64,000 nt of DNA from Candidatus Cryosericum septentrionale (GTDB lineage Bacteria > Caldisericota > Caldisericia > Cryosericales > Cryosericaceae). Where the stretch lies: contig NZ_QXIY01000002.1 in the NCBI RefSeq assembly GCF_003570995.1, positions 62,001 through 126,000 of the forward strand, written 5' to 3'. The notes below the pieces were generated by a model that was given only the letters and a program-made list of their open reading frames with translations, was not told the DNA's origin and searched no databases. Made by a program: the position numbers and the translations under genes. Shown one piece after another: positions 33,201 to 42,212 of the stretch. Numbering within the stretch: position 1 is the stretch's first letter; every line of letters begins with the position of its first letter.

Positions 33201-34805
33201 ATGAGCAAATTCATCTTCATTACCGGTGGCGTCATGTCGTCGTTGGGCAAGGGCATCTTCTCCGCCTCTCTAGGACGCATCCTCCTCGACGAGGGCTTCT
33301 CTGTGACCATGCTCAAGATGGACCCGTATCTCAACGTCGACGCCGGTGTGCAGAGCCCGTTTGAGCACGGCGAGGTCTTTGTGACTGAGGACGGGGCGGA
33401 GACCGACCTGGACCTGGGACACTACGAGCGCTTCCTCAACCAGAACCTGCACCGCATGAACAATGTCACCAGCGGGCAGGTTTACCTGTCTGTCATCGAG
33501 AAAGAGCGCAAGGGCGAGTACCTGGGGCACACGGTGCAGATCATCCCGCACCTCACCGGGGAGATCCGCAGCCGTGTCACGAAGGTTGCCGAGGCGTCGA
33601 AGGCCGACTTCGTGATCGTCGAGGTCGGTGGCACGGTCGGCGATATCGAAGGCCTGCCGTTCCTCGAAGCCATCCGCGAGTTCTGGGCTGAGGATCCTGC
33701 CAACTCGATCTTCGCTCACCTGACGTACGTCCCTTATCTCGAGACCACGGACGAACTCAAGACCAAGCCCACCCAGCACAGCGTCGGCGAACTGCGCAAG
33801 ATCGGCATCCAGCCCACGCTGATCGTGGCCCGTGGGGTGAAGGAACTGCCGGCCGACCAGAAGCGCAAAGTGGCCCTGTTCTGCGGTGTCCCCGTCGATC
33901 ACGTCATCTCGCTGCCCAACCTAACCTCGGTGTACAAGGTCCCAAACTACCTGCAGGAACAGCGTGTCGGCCAGCTCGTCCTGTCTGCGTTCGGCATGGC
34001 GCCCCGCATGGCCGAGACCGAGACGCCCTGGGTGCGGTTCACGTGGACCATCGACCAGGCGAAGACACCGCGCAGGCTGGCCATCGTCGGCAAGTACGTT
34101 CAGCTGAATGATGCCTATCTGTCCCTTCGCGAAGCGCTTCACCATGGCGCATGGGCGACCGGGTGTGACCTGCACATCGACCTGGTTGACAGCGAAGACG
34201 TCGAGAAGCAGGGGACGCGCCTGCTGGATGAGGGCAGGTACGACGGCATCCTGGTCCCGGGGGGCTTCGGGAAACGCGACGTCGAAGGCATGATCCTGGC
34301 TGCGGGATACGCACGTACCCACAATCTGCCCTACCTGGGCATCTGCCTGGGCATGCAGGTTGCCAGCATCGAGTTTGCACGGAACGTGCTCGGCATTGCG
34401 GACGCGAACTCCCAGGAGTTCAAGCCCGATGGCAGGGACCTTGTCATCTACCTCATGCCGTCGCAGAAGGGTGTGCAGAAGCTGGGCGGGACCATGCGGC
34501 TCGGCGTCTACGAAAACACCATCACACCGGGGAGCAGGGTGGAAGAGGCCTACGGGGCATCCACGCTTTCCGAACGCCATCGTCATCGCTACGAGTTCAA
34601 CAACGAGTACCGTGCGGCCTTTGAAGAACATGGCATGCGCGTCGCTGCTGTTTATCCGGAGGAGGACCTGGTCGAGGCCCTCGAACTCAAGAGTCATCCG
34701 TTCTTCGTCGGTGTCCAGTTCCACCCTGAGCTTTCGTCCAAGCCACTCCAGCCCGGACCCCTGTTCGTGGCGTTTGTGAAGGCCATGCTGGCGCATGAGG
34801 GGTAG
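33201..34805 (+). CDS. pyrG: CTP synthase
   Basis: This 534-residue enzyme converts UTP to CTP with glutamine and ATP. The N-terminal synthase domain starts FIFITGGVMSSLGKGIFSAS and carries KMDPYLNVDAG, FEHGEVFVTEDGAETDLDLG and the long CTP_synth_N region to about 270. The C-terminal class I glutaminase has LGICLGMQ (catalytic Cys) and VQFHPEL (catalytic His and Glu). The start has CGGAGGCAGC. The 3' end overlaps the next gene by 11 bases. Confidence 0.97.
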   Translation: MSKFIFITGGVMSSLGKGIFSASLGRILLDEGFSVTMLKMDPYLNVDAGVQSPFEHGEVFVTEDGAETDLDLGHYERFLNQNLHRMNNVTSGQVYLSVIEKERKGEYLGHTVQIIPHLTGEIRSRVTKVAEASKADFVIVEVGGTVGDIEGLPFLEAIREFWAEDPANSIFAHLTYVPYLETTDELKTKPTQHSVGELRKIGIQPTLIVARGVKELPADQKRKVALFCGVPVDHVISLPNLTSVYKVPNYLQEQRVGQLVLSAFGMAPRMAETETPWVRFTWTIDQAKTPRRLAIVGKYVQLNDAYLSLREALHHGAWATGCDLHIDLVDSEDVEKQGTRLLDEGRYDGILVPGGFGKRDVEGMILAAGYARTHNLPYLGICLGMQVASIEFARNVLGIADANSQEFKPDGRDLVIYLMPSQKGVQKLGGTMRLGVYENTITPGSRVEEAYGASTLSERHRHRYEFNNEYRAAFEEHGMRVAAVYPEEDLVEALELKSHPFFVGVQFHPELSSKPLQPGPLFVAFVKAMLAHEG

Positions 34806-37002
34806 AAAGCGGGTCCGCACTGTCACCGTCAGCCAGGCTGCGAGCGATGTGCTGGACCGGCTGCAGATCATCGGCGGCGTGGGACAGGTGCGTACGGAAT
34901 CCGAGGCGCACCTGCGAACGGTGCTGACACAGACGGCCTCGGCGCTGTTCAAGCCCGAGGAGCTGCCACGCTACCTGCAGGTACAGCTTGCCGGCAAGAC
35001 CGGGAGCATCCCGTCCTGGGACAATCTGACCGGCGAGCGCCTGACGCATCTGGGCCTGCCCCGTCATCCAGAGGGCGTGCGTGCGGACGAATGCGGCACG
35101 CTCATCCTGACGCTGGTGCCTGCCACCATCGACTACGTGGCGCAGGTGGAAGGGCGCGAGGTCTGTTCCTCCGCAGCGTATGACCCGAGGGCGACGATGG
35201 CTTCCTTCGAAGACGGCATCCACCGCATCGTCATGACGGCACCCGAACTCACCGTGACCAGGAGTGCGTTTCCTCATGGACTGATGGACTTGCCCTTCGT
35301 TCAAGTCACGTTCCGGCTGCGTAACACCAGCGACCAGTTTCACGCCGTAACGCTCGTCCTCCTCATCAAACCGTTCGACGAGGTGGGCATCACGAGTCTG
35401 GAACGGTTCAGTTTCTCGCGTGAGAACCTCATCATGCTCAACGGACAGCGCGTTGCCTTTGCCTGTGAACGACCGAGCACGACCAGGGTCACCATCTACG
35501 ATCCCCGGACTGCCAGCATGGTCGACGCCGATGCCGGCGGCGAAGTCGTCTCGCCGACGGGGCTTATGCAGCTGCGGCTTGCATTCGATCACCAGCTCGA
35601 ACCTGGCGGCGACACCGAGGTCACGTTTTTCTTCTTCGTCGACAGGGACCGCGTCTACAAACCTGAGGAACTCACGCTCCTCCTTGGACAGAGCGCCGGG
35701 ATCCTCGAGCAGGAGCACCGGCTCGTCGTGACGCAGGAAAAGCACGTAGGATATCGCACGGGCGACGAGCGCCTCAACCGTTTTGCTGCCAACCAGCTAC
35801 TCCACCTTTCGTCCCTTGAAGCTGCTGCTGCTTCAGCGTTTGACGACGGCCTCGATGCCGTTGCCTTGCCGGCGCTCGTCGAGGCGTATGACCGCGTGGG
35901 AGAGGTCGACACGGCTTCCGGCCTCTTGCGTTCCTATGCGGCGCAATTGCCCCCAGGGCCCGCTCTGTCGGCGGATGCACTGTTTACATACGCAAGCCTC
36001 GTCATCGCTCTGGGTTGGCATCTGAAGGTGGCGCGCCAGGTACAGCTCCGCAGACAGCTGTTTCCCGTCGTGGACCAGTTCGTCACCTGGCTCAGCCAGT
36101 CGCAGACAACAGTGGAGCCTGTCGCCATCGGCTTGCTGGGACCATTGCGGCGTTCCGGTCCCATGCTGCATCTGGTGCTGGGCAAGGCCATTGAGAGCTA
36201 TCAGAGCATGCTTTCCGAGAAGGACGACGTGCGCCTCAGACTGTGTGACGACCTCCAGCTGCGGCTGCTCAAGCAGGCGGATGCGGCCGACACTCATGTT
36301 GGCCCCGGCAAGCCGACGTTTGCCGACATAGCGCCGGTTGCGGCCTACTCCCTGTTCGGAGCGCACGGTACCGAGGACTCCATCCTGACCGGCACCATGA
36401 GCTGGATCGCCGAGCATTGGCTGCGCGACGGCTTCGTCGTAAACCCCTCCCTCGGCTCGCTTGGCGACATCCGTCTGTCACTGCTGTGCGCCAAAGCTCT
36501 GGTTCTGCGCCGTGAGAGTGGAGCGTACGGTCTGATGCAGGAGGGCCTGGAGCAGCTTGGAGTGTCCGATGCCCTCCCCGACTACATCGACCTGCACACC
36601 AGGAGAGCTCTCGCCGGTCCGCGGCACAGCGCCGTCGCGACGGCGCTCGCCCTCGAGCTGCTGACCAGCCTCATCTTCGTCGAACGCGGCACCTATCTGA
36701 GCATCATCCCGGTGCCAACGCCCGAACTGTTTGCCGGCGACGGTATCGACGTCCACGGCCTGCAGTCTACGTTCGGCGAACTTTCCGTGCGCATGCAGCG
36801 TCTGGGCGACAAAGTCCGGTTCAGCATGCGTTCAGATTTCCTCCGGGGCGTCAGCGCCATCGAACTCAACTTCCCCTGGGAACTCAAGGAACTGGTCGCC
36901 CGCAAGGGAACGGTCAAGTACGTGACCGGAGGAACCATTGTCATGGAGCCTGCAGACCTTATTGAAGGTGAGGCTATCGCGGCCAGCCCTGGCCCGTCGT
37001 AG
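34795..37002 (+). CDS. Large protein of unknown function, possibly an alpha/alpha-barrel glycosidase relative
   Basis: This 735-residue protein has no signal peptide. Residues 1-300 look beta-rich (VTFRLRNTSDQFHAVTLVLL, LEPGGDTEVTFFFFVDRD). Residues 320-640 are strongly helical. The C-terminus turns beta again (GDKVRFSMRSDFLRGVSAIE). This sandwich-helical barrel-sandwich order is seen in (alpha/alpha)6 glycoside hydrolases, but no catalytic motif was recognised, so the link is only of architecture. It begins inside the pyrG end (11-base overlap), so it is probably translated from the same mRNA. A terminator follows at 37064-37089. Confidence 0.55.
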   Translation: MRGRKRVRTVTVSQAASDVLDRLQIIGGVGQVRTESEAHLRTVLTQTASALFKPEELPRYLQVQLAGKTGSIPSWDNLTGERLTHLGLPRHPEGVRADECGTLILTLVPATIDYVAQVEGREVCSSAAYDPRATMASFEDGIHRIVMTAPELTVTRSAFPHGLMDLPFVQVTFRLRNTSDQFHAVTLVLLIKPFDEVGITSLERFSFSRENLIMLNGQRVAFACERPSTTRVTIYDPRTASMVDADAGGEVVSPTGLMQLRLAFDHQLEPGGDTEVTFFFFVDRDRVYKPEELTLLLGQSAGILEQEHRLVVTQEKHVGYRTGDERLNRFAANQLLHLSSLEAAAASAFDDGLDAVALPALVEAYDRVGEVDTASGLLRSYAAQLPPGPALSADALFTYASLVIALGWHLKVARQVQLRRQLFPVVDQFVTWLSQSQTTVEPVAIGLLGPLRRSGPMLHLVLGKAIESYQSMLSEKDDVRLRLCDDLQLRLLKQADAADTHVGPGKPTFADIAPVAAYSLFGAHGTEDSILTGTMSWIAEHWLRDGFVVNPSLGSLGDIRLSLLCAKALVLRRESGAYGLMQEGLEQLGVSDALPDYIDLHTRRALAGPRHSAVATALALELLTSLIFVERGTYLSIIPVPTPELFAGDGIDVHGLQSTFGELSVRMQRLGDKVRFSMRSDFLRGVSAIELNFPWELKELVARKGTVKYVTGGTIVMEPADLIEGEAIAASPGPS

Positions 37003-37063
37003 ACGGTCCGTTCTTCACATCATGCACGAGGGAACGACCCCTCTCGACAACCGACGTATGGAA

Positions 37064-37089
37064 AAGCGCCGGGCGTGAGCCCGGCGCTT
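37064..37089. terminator. Bidirectional terminator between the 735-residue protein and era
   Basis: AAGCGCCGGGC (37064-37074) pairs perfectly with GCCCGGCGCTT (37079-37089) around GTGA. It lies between convergent genes. Confidence 0.8.
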
Positions 37090-37114
37090 GTGCGTTCAAT
37101 AGAAGATGGACAGG

Positions 37115-38005
37115 CTACTTCTTGGTGACCGCCAGTCCGAAGTGCTTCATGGTCACCAGCTTGCGGTTCCAGTTCTTCTCGACCTTGACGCGGAGGTCGA
37201 GTTCGACCCGCTCGCCCAGGAAATGGACGAGGTTCTTGCGGGCGACGTCCTTGATGGTTGCGATGAGTTCACCGCCCTTGCCGATGACCATGCCCTTCTG
37301 AGAGTCCTTGGCGACGTACACGCTGACCATGGCGCGGATACCCTTGGCGGACTCCGTGATGTCGTCTGTGACGACTGCCGTCGAGTAGGGGAGCTCGTCC
37401 TGCAGACGGCTGAACAGCTGTTCGCGCACGGTGTCCGCAACGATGAGTTCGATCGGGTGGGACGTCAAAGTCTTGTCGTCGAAATAGGGCTCACCGATGG
37501 GCATTGCGTCAATGGTCGCCTTTACCAGCGGCGAGATGCCTGCGCCGGTCGCCGCCGAAACGTGGAAGACAGCCGTCGGATGGAGCTTCTCCACGAAGGG
37601 AGCAGCCACCATCTCATGGCGCTTGGCCGTGTCCAGGTCCAGCTTGTTGACGACGAGGAAGATCGGTTTGCCGAGCTTGGTGACAATGGGGATCATCTCC
37701 TCGTACTCGGCGTCAGGATAGGCCGACTGGTCGATGACGAAGTAGACGACCTCGATGTCCTCCAGCGACTGCAGCGCCGTCTCCACAAGGTACTTGTTGA
37801 GCTTGCTCTTGCTCACCTTGTGATATCCGGGCGTGTCAACGAAACAGAGTTGGGCATCCTTCTTGTTGAGGACGCCAAGAATGTTGTACCACGTGGTCTG
37901 CTGTTTGGGCGACACGATGGATAGCTTGGTACCAAGGATAGTATTCATCAGCGACGACTTCCCGACGCTGGGCTTGCCAAAAATCGATACGAATCCACTC
38001 TTCAT
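37115..38005 (-). CDS. era: GTPase Era
   Basis: This 296-residue ribosome-assembly GTPase has a P-loop GKPSVGKSS (10-18), a G2 region PKQQTTWYNILG, G3 DTPGY, G4 NKLD and a G5 SAATG. The C-terminal KH domain carries VIGKGGELIATI. Era binds 16S rRNA near its 3' end and aids 30S maturation. Length is typical. The G2 segment has TTWYNILG where most Eras have TTRNRILG, a modest variant. It is a single gene on the minus strand. Confidence 0.96.
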   Translation of the reverse strand: MKSGFVSIFGKPSVGKSSLMNTILGTKLSIVSPKQQTTWYNILGVLNKKDAQLCFVDTPGYHKVSKSKLNKYLVETALQSLEDIEVVYFVIDQSAYPDAEYEEMIPIVTKLGKPIFLVVNKLDLDTAKRHEMVAAPFVEKLHPTAVFHVSAATGAGISPLVKATIDAMPIGEPYFDDKTLTSHPIELIVADTVREQLFSRLQDELPYSTAVVTDDITESAKGIRAMVSVYVAKDSQKGMVIGKGGELIATIKDVARKNLVHFLGERVELDLRVKVEKNWNRKLVTMKHFGLAVTKK

Positions 38006-38083
38006 AATGGGAGTCTACAGGCTTTTGCGCCCCACACAAACACGTGTACAATGGATTTCATACTATCTCATTGGAGGTTCCCC

Positions 38084-38659
38084 GTGCTGATCCAGGTGGC
38101 TATCAACAATATCGAAAGCATTGAGGAAGGCGAAGAGATTCTCAAGAAGTGGCACTACCACCTTGACGAGGACCAGTCTCACGTCGTCGTGGAGCGTGAC
38201 GTCGACGGCGTCACCGTTCGCATCTCGGGGTTCCATCCGTGGGCTGACGAGATGGGAGAGGACGGCGAAGAGTGCTCCTGCGGCGGCGGCGATTGTTGCA
38301 AGGAAGGCGACGAGCACACCGAGGGCGGGTCCTATTGCTGCCAGGGCGGAGATGACGCCGCGGATGGCAAGGACAAGGAAGCCGAGGACGACGAGGGCGA
38401 GGAGTCCGAGGTCATCTATCTTGGCCAGGCCCTGTTCATGCCAGCCGAGGACCAGGCTCGTGTTTTGGCCAATGAACTGATGGACGACGACTACATCGGT
38501 ACGGTATCCGTTTCCATGGCCGGCGTCGAGCTCACCGACACGGATGCATTCCGCGCGCTGCCTGCGGACACAAAGAATGCCGTCATCGTTGCCATCGAGG
38601 AACTCGGCGACGCTGAGGCGTATCTCTCGATGTACGAGGTCATGGGGCTCAAGGACTAG
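38084..38659 (+). CDS. Acidic protein with a cysteine cluster, unknown function
   Basis: This 191-residue, strongly acidic protein has a central low-complexity segment rich in Gly, Asp and Glu with six cysteines at 64, 66, 71, 72, 85 and 86 (CSCGGGDCC ... CC). It is flanked by two ordered-looking parts (QVAINNIESIEEGEEILKK; ALFMPAEDQARVLANELMDD). The GTG at 38084 has GGAGG six bases upstream and is preferred to an in-frame ATG at 38051. The Cys layout could bind a metal or cluster, but no known motif fits. It is encoded 16 bases before the DUF554 gene and may be co-transcribed. Confidence 0.65.
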   Translation: MLIQVAINNIESIEEGEEILKKWHYHLDEDQSHVVVERDVDGVTVRISGFHPWADEMGEDGEECSCGGGDCCKEGDEHTEGGSYCCQGGDDAADGKDKEAEDDEGEESEVIYLGQALFMPAEDQARVLANELMDDDYIGTVSVSMAGVELTDTDAFRALPADTKNAVIVAIEELGDAEAYLSMYEVMGLKD

Positions 38660-38674
38660 GAACATCATCTGTTC

Positions 38675-39445
38675 ATGAGTATTCTTTCGGCAATTAGTAC
38701 GTTGGTTACCGCCCCTTCGGGGGCGGCAGCGGGTTTTGTGCTCAGGTTCCCCCTAAGCGCGACAGTCAACGCGATCGCAGTCGTGATCGGCAGCTTGGTC
38801 GGCATGCTCGCCGGCAAGTTTCTCAAGGAGGACACCCGCAACGCCATCTTCATCGCGAATGGGCTGGCGACGCTTTCCATCGGGACTGGCATGGCTCTCA
38901 AGACGGGCAATGCCGTCATCATGGTCATGGCTATCGTGAGTGGTGTCGTCGTGGGAGAGATCCTGCGGCTCGAAGACCGGGTCGACGCGGCGGCCGAGCG
39001 CTTCCAGAAGCGGCTCCATGTCGCATCTGGCAGCCGGTGGGCAGAGGGGCTTGTCACTGCTTCCCTCATCTACTGCATCGGCCCCATGACCATCATTGGT
39101 TCCATCCAGGAGGGGATGACGGGCAATGGCACGCTCATCTACACGAAGTCCATCCTCGACCTGGTCATGAGCATATCGCTCGCTGCGGCGCTGGGCAGCG
39201 GCGTGGCGTTCAGCGCCATCCCTGTATTCATCATCCAGGGAAGTCTGACCCTGCTGGGTTCCGCGCTGGGGTTCCTGATGCAGCCCTACATCCTGGGCGA
39301 GCTGACGGCCACGGGCGGCCTCATGGTCATCGCTATCGGCATCAACCTGTTGGGCCTGAAGAAGATCAAGCTGGCCAACCTCCTGCCCGGCCTGATCTTC
39401 GCCGTCCTGTATGCCTTTCTTTTCCACGCCCTGAAGCTCGTCTGA
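38675..39445 (+). CDS. DUF554-family membrane protein
   Basis: This 256-residue integral membrane protein is of the DUF554 (YdfK/YqgA-like) family. It shows the ATVNAIAVVIGSLVGMLAG first core helix, NAIFIANGLATLSIGTGMAL, the IVSGVVVGEILRLEDRVD loop, and the ...GPMTIIGSIQEGM...GNGTLIYTKSILD segment. About seven helices are predicted; function in bacteria is unknown. There is an N-terminal extension of about 25 residues before the usual start; a GTG at 38738 could be the true start, since the ATG at 38675 has a weak RBS. Confidence 0.88.
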   Translation: MSILSAISTLVTAPSGAAAGFVLRFPLSATVNAIAVVIGSLVGMLAGKFLKEDTRNAIFIANGLATLSIGTGMALKTGNAVIMVMAIVSGVVVGEILRLEDRVDAAAERFQKRLHVASGSRWAEGLVTASLIYCIGPMTIIGSIQEGMTGNGTLIYTKSILDLVMSISLAAALGSGVAFSAIPVFIIQGSLTLLGSALGFLMQPYILGELTATGGLMVIAIGINLLGLKKIKLANLLPGLIFAVLYAFLFHALKLV

Positions 39446-39543
39446 CCCCGTTTCTCCCGTCAAGGAGACGCCACCAGTGCGTCCGCCATACATGCCTCTC
39501 CATAACAGGAGAGCAGGGCACCCCCCTGCCAAGGAGGCACGAC

Positions 39544-39714
39544 ATGGACGAACTTGTCACGCTGATCGGCAACATTGGCTTCCCAATCGCCGTCTCTGTG
39601 TACCTGCTGACGGTATTCGGAAGCAAGCTGGACCGGATGCAGGCAAGCTTGGACCGGCTGGCTGACCTCATCCAGGCCGCTTTGCGCATCAATGGTTCGG
39701 CAGTCACGCCCTGA
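39544..39714 (+). CDS. YvrJ-family small membrane protein (holin-like)
   Basis: This 56-residue protein matches the YvrJ family in length and pattern. A hydrophobic N-terminal helix, LVTLIGNIGFPIAVSVYLLT, is followed by an amphipathic coiled segment, KLDRMQASLDRLADLI. Similar BhlA/UviB-type proteins are phage or bacteriocin holins. AAGGAGG lies eight bases before the ATG. The stop overlaps the start of the amidase gene by one base (TGATG), so the two are coupled like a holin-endolysin pair. Confidence 0.88.
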   Translation: MDELVTLIGNIGFPIAVSVYLLTVFGSKLDRMQASLDRLADLIQAALRINGSAVTP

Positions 39715-40229
39715 TGCGGCCCATCACCCATATGGTTCTGCACCACAGCGCGACGGATGCGACCCTCAGGAGCGGAGATCCCGAGGGCGCTGCGCTGTGG
39801 GCTGCGATCGAACGCAATCACCAGAAGCACTGGGCGAAAACCGTCGCCGGCTACATCTGTGACTACCATTTCGGCGTCGGGCCCACCGGCGTCGTCCTCA
39901 CTGGGCAACCGCTTGGCATGGTCTCATTCAACTGTGGCAATGCGCGGCTCAACGCTGTGAGTATCGCCGTATGCTTTCTGGGCAACTTCCAGGTAGCGCG
40001 CATGCCCGCGGCGCAGTACGCGGCCGGCGTGCAGCTGCTGCGTTCACTGTCCGTACAGCACAGCATTTTGCTTTCCCATATCATGCTTCACCGCGAGGTC
40101 CCAGACGAGAGGACCGGTATCCCCGGCTTCACGGCGTGCCCCGGGCGCTGGTTTCCGTCCGCGGCTATGCGGATCGCCTTTCAGGAAGACGGGGGAGGCG
40201 GCTCATCCCGTGCCGCCATGACACGGTAG
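39714..40229 (+). CDS. N-acetylmuramoyl-L-alanine amidase (Amidase_2/PGRP-type)
   Basis: This 171-residue zinc amidase cleaves between MurNAc and L-Ala of the stem peptide. HMVLHHSATDAT (first zinc His, near residue 9) starts the domain. VAGYICDYHFGVGPTGVVL is the usual central block, LHREV holds a second ligand region, and ACPGRWFP holds the Cys/Asp ligand position in the CPG motif. There is no signal peptide, so export would need a holin. That fits the YvrJ-like gene it overlaps. A bidirectional terminator follows. Confidence 0.92.
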   Translation: MRPITHMVLHHSATDATLRSGDPEGAALWAAIERNHQKHWAKTVAGYICDYHFGVGPTGVVLTGQPLGMVSFNCGNARLNAVSIAVCFLGNFQVARMPAAQYAAGVQLLRSLSVQHSILLSHIMLHREVPDERTGIPGFTACPGRWFPSAAMRIAFQEDGGGGSSRAAMTR

Positions 40230-40238
40230 TCCTGGTAC

Positions 40239-40278
40239 CATGACAAAACCCCCGCCTGCAGGCGGAGGTTTTGTCATG
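40239..40278. terminator. Bidirectional terminator between the amidase gene and alr
   Basis: CATGACAAAACC...GCC pairs with GGC...GGTTTTGTCATG around TGCA, giving a very long near-perfect inverted repeat (about 18 bp each arm) between convergent genes. The arms carry A-runs and T-runs, so it works in both directions. Confidence 0.9.
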
Positions 40279-40293
40279 TCCTGATGCGGCGCT

Positions 40294-41403
40294 TCAGGGA
40301 CTCCTGTCGATGTAGACGCGCGGCACGCGCTTCGAGATTCCAGTCAAGACCTCGTAGGAAATGGTCCCCATGAGTTCCGCGAGTTCGTCGGCGGTGATCG
40401 AACAACCGTCTTGCTCACCAATAAGGGTCACGCGATCGCCGGGCATTGCGGCGGGGATGTCTGTGACGTCGAGGGCGCAGACATCCATACTGACACGACC
40501 CACGACGGGCGCGAACCGTCCCCGGAGGATGACATGCGCCTTGTTGGACAGTCCGCGCAGATAGCCGTCGGCGTACCCTATGGGGATGAGCGCCATATGG
40601 GTCGGCCGGTCGGTGATGAACGTCCTCCCATAACCGATGCCGTGGCCTGCCGGCAGCTCCTTGACCATTTCCAGCTTTGTCCGCAACGAGAGTACCGGGC
40701 GTACGGGGCAGGTCGGGGCAGGGACTGGCGGACAGCCGTACAGGAGGATGCCGGGGCGCACCCCGTCTAGCATGACGCCGGGAGACGTAAACATGCCCGC
40801 CGAATTGGCCAGGTGCACCATTGCCGGCTGGAGGCCGCCCGCGCGGAGCTCTCTCACGACCGCCGCAAACCGTGCTGTCTGTAGCGCCGTGAACTCCGGG
40901 TCGGATCCGGCGCACGCGAAGTGCGAATAGAGGCCGACAATGCTGACGCGCGGGACCGCAGCACTGTACAGGATCTGCTTTGTCGCATTGTCTGCCAGGA
41001 CGCCTGCGCGCCCCATGCCGGTGTCGACCTTGTAATGCAGGCGCACCGTATGTGTGCCCGCCGCTGCTGCGTACATCATCGTCGTCGCCTGGTTAACCGT
41101 TGTGAGGGCGACATTGTTCGTGACGGCATACGGAACGAAGTCGGCGGGCGAGTTCCCCAGGACAAGGAGTTCCGCTGTAATACCGTTCTCGCGGAGCTCG
41201 ACGGCCTCGTCGGGCGTCGCCACTGCCAGCAGCCGGACCTGTTCCTGTTCCAGCACTGCCGCAATGCGTGCTGCGCCGTGTCCATATGCGTCAGCCTTCA
41301 CAACACCAATGACCTGCGTCTTGAGCGGAGTGAACGCCCGGATGGCCCGCAGGTTGTCGCGGATTGCTGTCAGATCGATCTCTGCTACGGTAGGCCGATA
41401 CAT
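40294..41403 (-). CDS. alr: Alanine racemase
   Basis: This 369-residue PLP enzyme makes D-alanine for peptidoglycan. The N-terminal TIM barrel has VIGVVKADAYGHG with the PLP lysine K36 and IDLTAIRDNLRAIR. GHGIGYGRTFI holds the conserved catalytic Tyr region, followed by the C-terminal beta domain with GRVSMDVCALDVTD. The start at 41403 follows GAGAG; an in-frame ORF to 41481 adds residues without similarity. It diverges from pcp. Confidence 0.95.
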   Translation of the reverse strand: MYRPTVAEIDLTAIRDNLRAIRAFTPLKTQVIGVVKADAYGHGAARIAAVLEQEQVRLLAVATPDEAVELRENGITAELLVLGNSPADFVPYAVTNNVALTTVNQATTMMYAAAAGTHTVRLHYKVDTGMGRAGVLADNATKQILYSAAVPRVSIVGLYSHFACAGSDPEFTALQTARFAAVVRELRAGGLQPAMVHLANSAGMFTSPGVMLDGVRPGILLYGCPPVPAPTCPVRPVLSLRTKLEMVKELPAGHGIGYGRTFITDRPTHMALIPIGYADGYLRGLSNKAHVILRGRFAPVVGRVSMDVCALDVTDIPAAMPGDRVTLIGEQDGCSITADELAELMGTISYEVLTGISKRVPRVYIDRSP

Positions 41404-41543
41404 CGTCGCTCTCGTCGTTTCCTCCAGATTCAGGTATCTCGTTTTCCAGCCTGATGCCATGGTACCGATGCCCAGCTCCATGTCAAGGACGTTTGGTCGG
41501 AGGTCACGTCCGGGTATACTGTCTCCATCCTGGGGAGGAATGC

Positions 41544-42161
41544 ATGATGACGATACTTGTGACCGGATTCGAACCCTTTCGCGGCGAAGCCCTCAACCCG
41601 TCATGGGAAGCCGTCAGGCGGCTGGGCGGCGATACGGGTGATGCCCGCATCGAACGCCTGCTGGTTCCGACAACCTATGCAGAGAGTATTGGGACCGTGA
41701 CAGAAGCGATCGACCGGCTTCGTCCGGCCGCTGTCGTGATGGTCGGTCAGGCGGGAGGCCGGGCTGAGCTGAGCATCGAACGCGTCGCGGTCAACTGCGA
41801 CGATGCGCAGACTCCCGACAATGCCGGTGTCCTTCACGAGGACGCGCCCATCGTTTCACAGGGCCCGACCGCCTACCTGGCCACGCTGCCCATCAAGCAG
41901 ATCGTTGCCAGGCTTCGGAGTGCCGGGTTCCCAGCTGCCGTCAGCAACACGGCGGGCCTGTTCGTCTGCAACCATCTCTTCTATGGCGTCCTGAACCACA
42001 TCGTCATACACAATCTGGAAACGCAGGCCGGGTTCATCCACATGCCGTTCCTGCCCGAGCAGGTGGTGGGTAAACCGGGGACCCCCTCCATGTCGCTGGA
42101 GACGATGGTGGCCGGGCTCGACTGCATGGTCGCTGTCCTGACGTCGAACGCACAGCCGTAG
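41544..42161 (+). CDS. pcp: Pyrrolidone-carboxylate (pyroglutamyl) peptidase
   Basis: This 205-residue cysteine peptidase removes N-terminal pyroglutamate. The family pattern is clear: ILVTGFEPFRGEALNPSWEA at the start, the catalytic Glu in ELSIERVAVN (about E79), Cys142 in NTAGLFVCNHLFYG and His166 in GFIHMPFLPEQ. The first ATG at 41544 follows GGGGAGGAA by five bases; 41547 is a second ATG. Confidence 0.95.
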   Translation: MMTILVTGFEPFRGEALNPSWEAVRRLGGDTGDARIERLLVPTTYAESIGTVTEAIDRLRPAAVVMVGQAGGRAELSIERVAVNCDDAQTPDNAGVLHEDAPIVSQGPTAYLATLPIKQIVARLRSAGFPAAVSNTAGLFVCNHLFYGVLNHIVIHNLETQAGFIHMPFLPEQVVGKPGTPSMSLETMVAGLDCMVAVLTSNAQP

Positions 42162-42212
42162 CGGGTCTGCACAACTACACGAGTGATAGAAACACTCGAC
42201 AAAGGGGGAGCC

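Noticed and set aside
41561..41590. tRNA T-arm-like GGATTCGAACCC string
   Set aside because: It is the coding sequence for the GFEPF motif of pcp; no tRNA folds around it.
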